A stretch of 64,000 nt of DNA from Thiodiazotropha sp040791665. Its GTDB lineage: Bacteria; Pseudomonadota; Gammaproteobacteria; Chromatiales; Chromatiaceae. Below, one piece after another: positions 61,591 to 64,000 of the stretch. Each line of letters starts with the position of its first letter. The first letter of the stretch is position 1. Below the pieces are notes generated by a model. It did not search any database, was not told the origin of the DNA, and saw only the letters and a list, made by a program, of their open reading frames with translations. The stretch spans positions 124,001-188,000 of the forward strand of contig JBFNNX010000010.1 of assembly GCA_040791665.1 (NCBI GenBank), in the 5' to 3' direction. The position numbers and the translations under genes are program-made.

Positions 61591-62601
61591 ATGTACTGCA
61601 CTATGATTTTGCGCGTTTTAGTATCTATTCTGTTCGTTGTGATTGCTGTCTCAGATCTCTACGCTACGGATACTTTGGTGCAGGCCAAGGCCGCGGTACA
61701 GAGGGAGATACAGTCTGGTTTTACCCGGGCCCACTCAAAGCTGATCCTCTCCGCAGAACAAGCGGGGCGAATCGTATCCGTAAGCGGTGATGTTGGCGAC
61801 ACCATTCAGGATGGAGTGCCTTTCGCTTGTCTTGATGACACCTATCTGGACCTGGAGTTGCGTGCTAATAAGGCGCAACGCGAGGCTTTGAAGGTCGATA
61901 AAGATTATTTTAGCAAGGAGGTAGTCCGATACAGCAAATTGTTGAAAAAGAACAGTTCAACACAAAGCCAATTGGACACCGCGCGGCGTAATCTGGATAA
62001 GACCAAAACCCAGATAGAGGCGTTGGTTATCGCAGCAGAGATATTGGAGGAGCGTAAGGAGCGGCTTTGCATCAACGCGCCAGCGGGCTGGCGAGTGATC
62101 GAACGTCATGTCGAACCGGGTAAGTGGGTTAACGCCGGAGAACCTGTAGTCGAGGTTGGCGATTACAGCCGCCTGGTGGCCCCATTTGCACTCAGCGTAG
62201 CGGAGTATCAAGCTTTGCAGGCACGACAGGAGACGGGGTTCAAAGTCTATCTGCCGGAATTGAGGGCGGAACTTCCGGCCAGAATTATCAGGATATCACC
62301 CGCTTTCGATGAACAGTCGCGCAAGATACATCTTGAATTCGAGCTCTCCACCGGCCTGCCGGCGCTTCGGGGTGGGTTGAGGGTGGATCTGGCATTGGAT
62401 ATTCCGACGCGTTCGGGGGCTGTCCTGGTACCCGAGCGTGCGCTTCAGCAACGTTACGAACAATACTGGTTGAAACGTCCGGATGGAAGCGAGGTTGCAG
62501 TGGTCTATCTCGGTCGTTCCAATGGGCCGGATGAGGGGTGGGTGAGAGTTGTGTCACCCGAAATAAAACCAGGTGATCAGCTCCGGATCTTTGACGAGTA
62601 A
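61591..62601 (+). CDS. Orphan HlyD/RND-type periplasmic adaptor
   Basis: A 336-residue exported protein. Signal peptide to about residue 25, a lipoyl half (AGRIVSVSGDVGDTIQDGVPFACLDD), a helical hairpin with YFSKEVVRYSKLLKKNSSTQSQLDTARRNLDKTKTQ, and a second half (GWRVIERHVEPGKWVNAGEPVVEVGD). It lacks the usual membrane pump partner: the next gene is on the other strand and unrelated. ATG 61591 or 61603 could start it. A solo transposon end lies 27 bp upstream, so an operon may have been broken. Confidence 0.85.
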   Translation: MYCTMILRVLVSILFVVIAVSDLYATDTLVQAKAAVQREIQSGFTRAHSKLILSAEQAGRIVSVSGDVGDTIQDGVPFACLDDTYLDLELRANKAQREALKVDKDYFSKEVVRYSKLLKKNSSTQSQLDTARRNLDKTKTQIEALVIAAEILEERKERLCINAPAGWRVIERHVEPGKWVNAGEPVVEVGDYSRLVAPFALSVAEYQALQARQETGFKVYLPELRAELPARIIRISPAFDEQSRKIHLEFELSTGLPALRGGLRVDLALDIPTRSGAVLVPERALQQRYEQYWLKRPDGSEVAVVYLGRSNGPDEGWVRVVSPEIKPGDQLRIFDE

Positions 62602-62745
62602 TATTTCCACAATGGAATTGTCGTTCTGCTCTGAAACAGCGGGCTGTTGTCACTGCCGACGTTCGTCATGTTCGTGTTGGCGGACTTCAATACCGGGTAT
62701 ATTCTCACCACGCTTCAACACCAGGTTCCGTTTTCTACCCATACC

Positions 62746-63489
62746 TCAACGGGGCTTGAAGAGGACTGGGTGCTTGATCTGCTTCAATATGTCGGTGCCG
62801 ATGAGAGTCGTTCTCATCGTCCGCTTCATGGCGGCCCGGTTCAGACTCATCTGCAGATCCACGGAGTGGATCGCCATGGCGCGAAACAGATCATAAAAAT
62901 GGAACAGCCGTCCCTGAACGACAGGAGTACTCTCCGGGATCTGGCGAGGCAGGTCGGTTTCAGCGATCATGATCTCGCCGTCAGAGCGGGTCTCGACCAC
63001 GCGGCAGACCTTCTTCACCAGGTTTTGCATCTCCTGATTGTGGGCCAGACATTCAAAACGGAATCTGCGAATGCCCCGTTCGATAGCGGCGGTTACCAGC
63101 CGTTCCAGCAACATACGACCGATACCTTTGCCCTGCATTCGATCTATGACGGTAATGGCCACCTCCGCGCATTCAGGATCATCTGACAATCGGATGCAGC
63201 GGGCCACTCCCAGCCCATCGCCTTCACTGCCGCACTCGTCTACCTCAACTACTCCCAATGCAAAATGGTCCCAGCCATCGGTTTCCGTGAAATAACGTAG
63301 ATCCGCCTCGGTTAGCATCTGTTTGGCACCGAAGAAGCGTTTGTGACGGGAAGGCCCGGAAAGTTCTGTAAAGGCGCGCTGCATAGTCGCTTTGTCGGAT
63401 GGGCGGACCATCCGCAGATAGACCATCTCACCGCAATTAAGGGTGGCTCTCTCGCAGTAATCTGCATCGATTATCAGACGGTTGCTCAT
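62746..63489 (-). CDS. GNAT-family N-acetyltransferase
   Basis: A 247-residue acetyltransferase. The GNAT core includes LRMVRPSDKATMQRAFTELSGPSRHKRFFGAKQMLTEADLRYFTETDG, VAITVIDRMQGKGIGRMLLERLVTAAIERGIRRFRFECLAHNQEMQ with the acetyl-CoA loop QGKGIG. About 60 C-terminal residues extend beyond the domain. It resembles stand-alone protein acetyltransferases of the Pat type, but the target is unknown. GGAGG lies 7 bp before ATG 63489. Confidence 0.87.
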   Translation of the reverse strand: MSNRLIIDADYCERATLNCGEMVYLRMVRPSDKATMQRAFTELSGPSRHKRFFGAKQMLTEADLRYFTETDGWDHFALGVVEVDECGSEGDGLGVARCIRLSDDPECAEVAITVIDRMQGKGIGRMLLERLVTAAIERGIRRFRFECLAHNQEMQNLVKKVCRVVETRSDGEIMIAETDLPRQIPESTPVVQGRLFHFYDLFRAMAIHSVDLQMSLNRAAMKRTMRTTLIGTDILKQIKHPVLFKPR

Positions 63490-64000
63490 CGCCAGACCTC
63501 CGCGGAGCAATTACATATGTCACATAGTATAGGTAAGTATTGTGCGCTGCAACATGGTTATTTGATGATGATCTTCAAAGGACATTCGGATTTTTGAGGG
63601 CGGTCCCAAAAAATCGACTAATTAGATGCGGTCTTGGAACTTTTGCAACAAGCAGTGCAGTAGGTAATCACCGACCTGTCTTGCAGATTAATTTGGTGCT
63701 TGTCCTGACCGTTCTACTGAAGAACGTAAAGTGGGACAAGTCATCGGCCGGCGCCCGAAAGCAGCAAGTTTTAGATCGGTAATTACTCACGCAAATATCT
63801 ACGCAAACTACCCGCTCTCAAATAACTATACTTCAATACGGTATCTTGTATGAACGGCAACCAGAGAATCTGTCGCCTAGTGAGGTATAGATTGGTATGG
63901 TAGTGTCGACTACCTTGTTCTCAAGGTTAGAATAACGAAGAGTTCAATAACATTATTAACCATTAATAGATCATGGTTTATGCCTGTGCTTCCTGCTCGG
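63490..64000. other. 511 bp at the right edge, no supported gene
   Basis: Several short frames occur without ribosome-binding sites. An ATG at 63973 opens a frame (MVYACASC) that runs off the window and might be the start of a gene, but too little is visible. No RNA gene or terminator was recognised. Confidence 0.35.

Overview
The window reads as chromosome of a Gammaproteobacterium. Gene families such as HrpB, SelO, YgfZ and NapF/DmsA/TorD-like redox proteins, together with moderate G+C, fit this. The many c-type cytochromes, a molybdoenzyme operon, a SoxW-like thioredoxin and a TauE/SafE-type exporter suggest a respiratory, sulfur-metabolising lineage, possibly near Chromatiales. No rRNA or tRNA gene was recognised, so the taxonomy is inference.

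Layout. 1-6.3 kb (minus): the end of an asparagine synthetase gene runs off the left edge, then a nucleoside/guanine deaminase-type enzyme, an ABC-2 exporter (permease and ATPase), an HDOD signalling protein and YgfZ. 6.4-11.3 kb (plus): an RNase II-type ribonuclease, lipoprotein genes, a Cys-rich metallochaperone-like protein, and a zinc-ribbon membrane protein next to a TIR-domain protein that itself ends in a zinc ribbon. 12-17.2 kb (minus): a TetR regulator with an operator-like palindrome, an MMPL-type RND transporter, a LolA/LppX-like lipoprotein-sorting protein and an outer-membrane protein, which look like one envelope transport unit. 18.6-23.4 kb (plus): a small protein overlapping a Rad50/YhaN-like ATPase with two membrane helices, then HrpB. 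23.5-26.1 kb (minus): a TauE/SafE exporter, a secreted seven-repeat propeller-like protein and a SoxW-like thioredoxin.

26.3-40.5 kb is the most distinctive part. A histidine kinase with a periplasmic CxxCH site and an NtrC-class regulator lie divergent to secreted-protein genes preceded by two near-consensus sigma-54 promoters. A CTGACA-N3-TGTCAG-type palindrome sits upstream of each promoter. The secreted proteins share a short aromatic...G-x-hydrophobic...P motif, and one is an extreme Gly/Met/Ser repeat protein. Directly downstream is an operon for a five-heme cytochrome c, a Tat-exported DmsA-family molybdoenzyme whose N-terminal cluster motif has His in place of one Cys, a four-cluster ferredoxin subunit, a TorD-like chaperone, a cytochrome c and a NapF-like polyferredoxin. 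A thioredoxin/NHL lipoprotein follows. I propose that this is a redox-sensed respiratory and surface system; its substrate is unknown.

40.5-64 kb is a mosaic: TetR/SDR with two operators, an AcrAB-like efflux pair, a secreted TrmO-like protein, thioesterase, glutamine amidotransferase, SelO, an N-terminally eroded AraC regulator, a CBS-PAS-GGDEF-EAL protein, a BASS transporter, periplasmic MsrA, a hydrolase, a ribbon-helix-helix/coiled-coil pair, an orphan efflux adaptor and a GNAT acetyltransferase. It contains a 271-bp inverted-repeat element (IS630-type MITE candidate), two solo ends of the same type, and gene remnants (DUF481 protein, outer-membrane barrel). All calls are from reading the sequence; no database search was possible.
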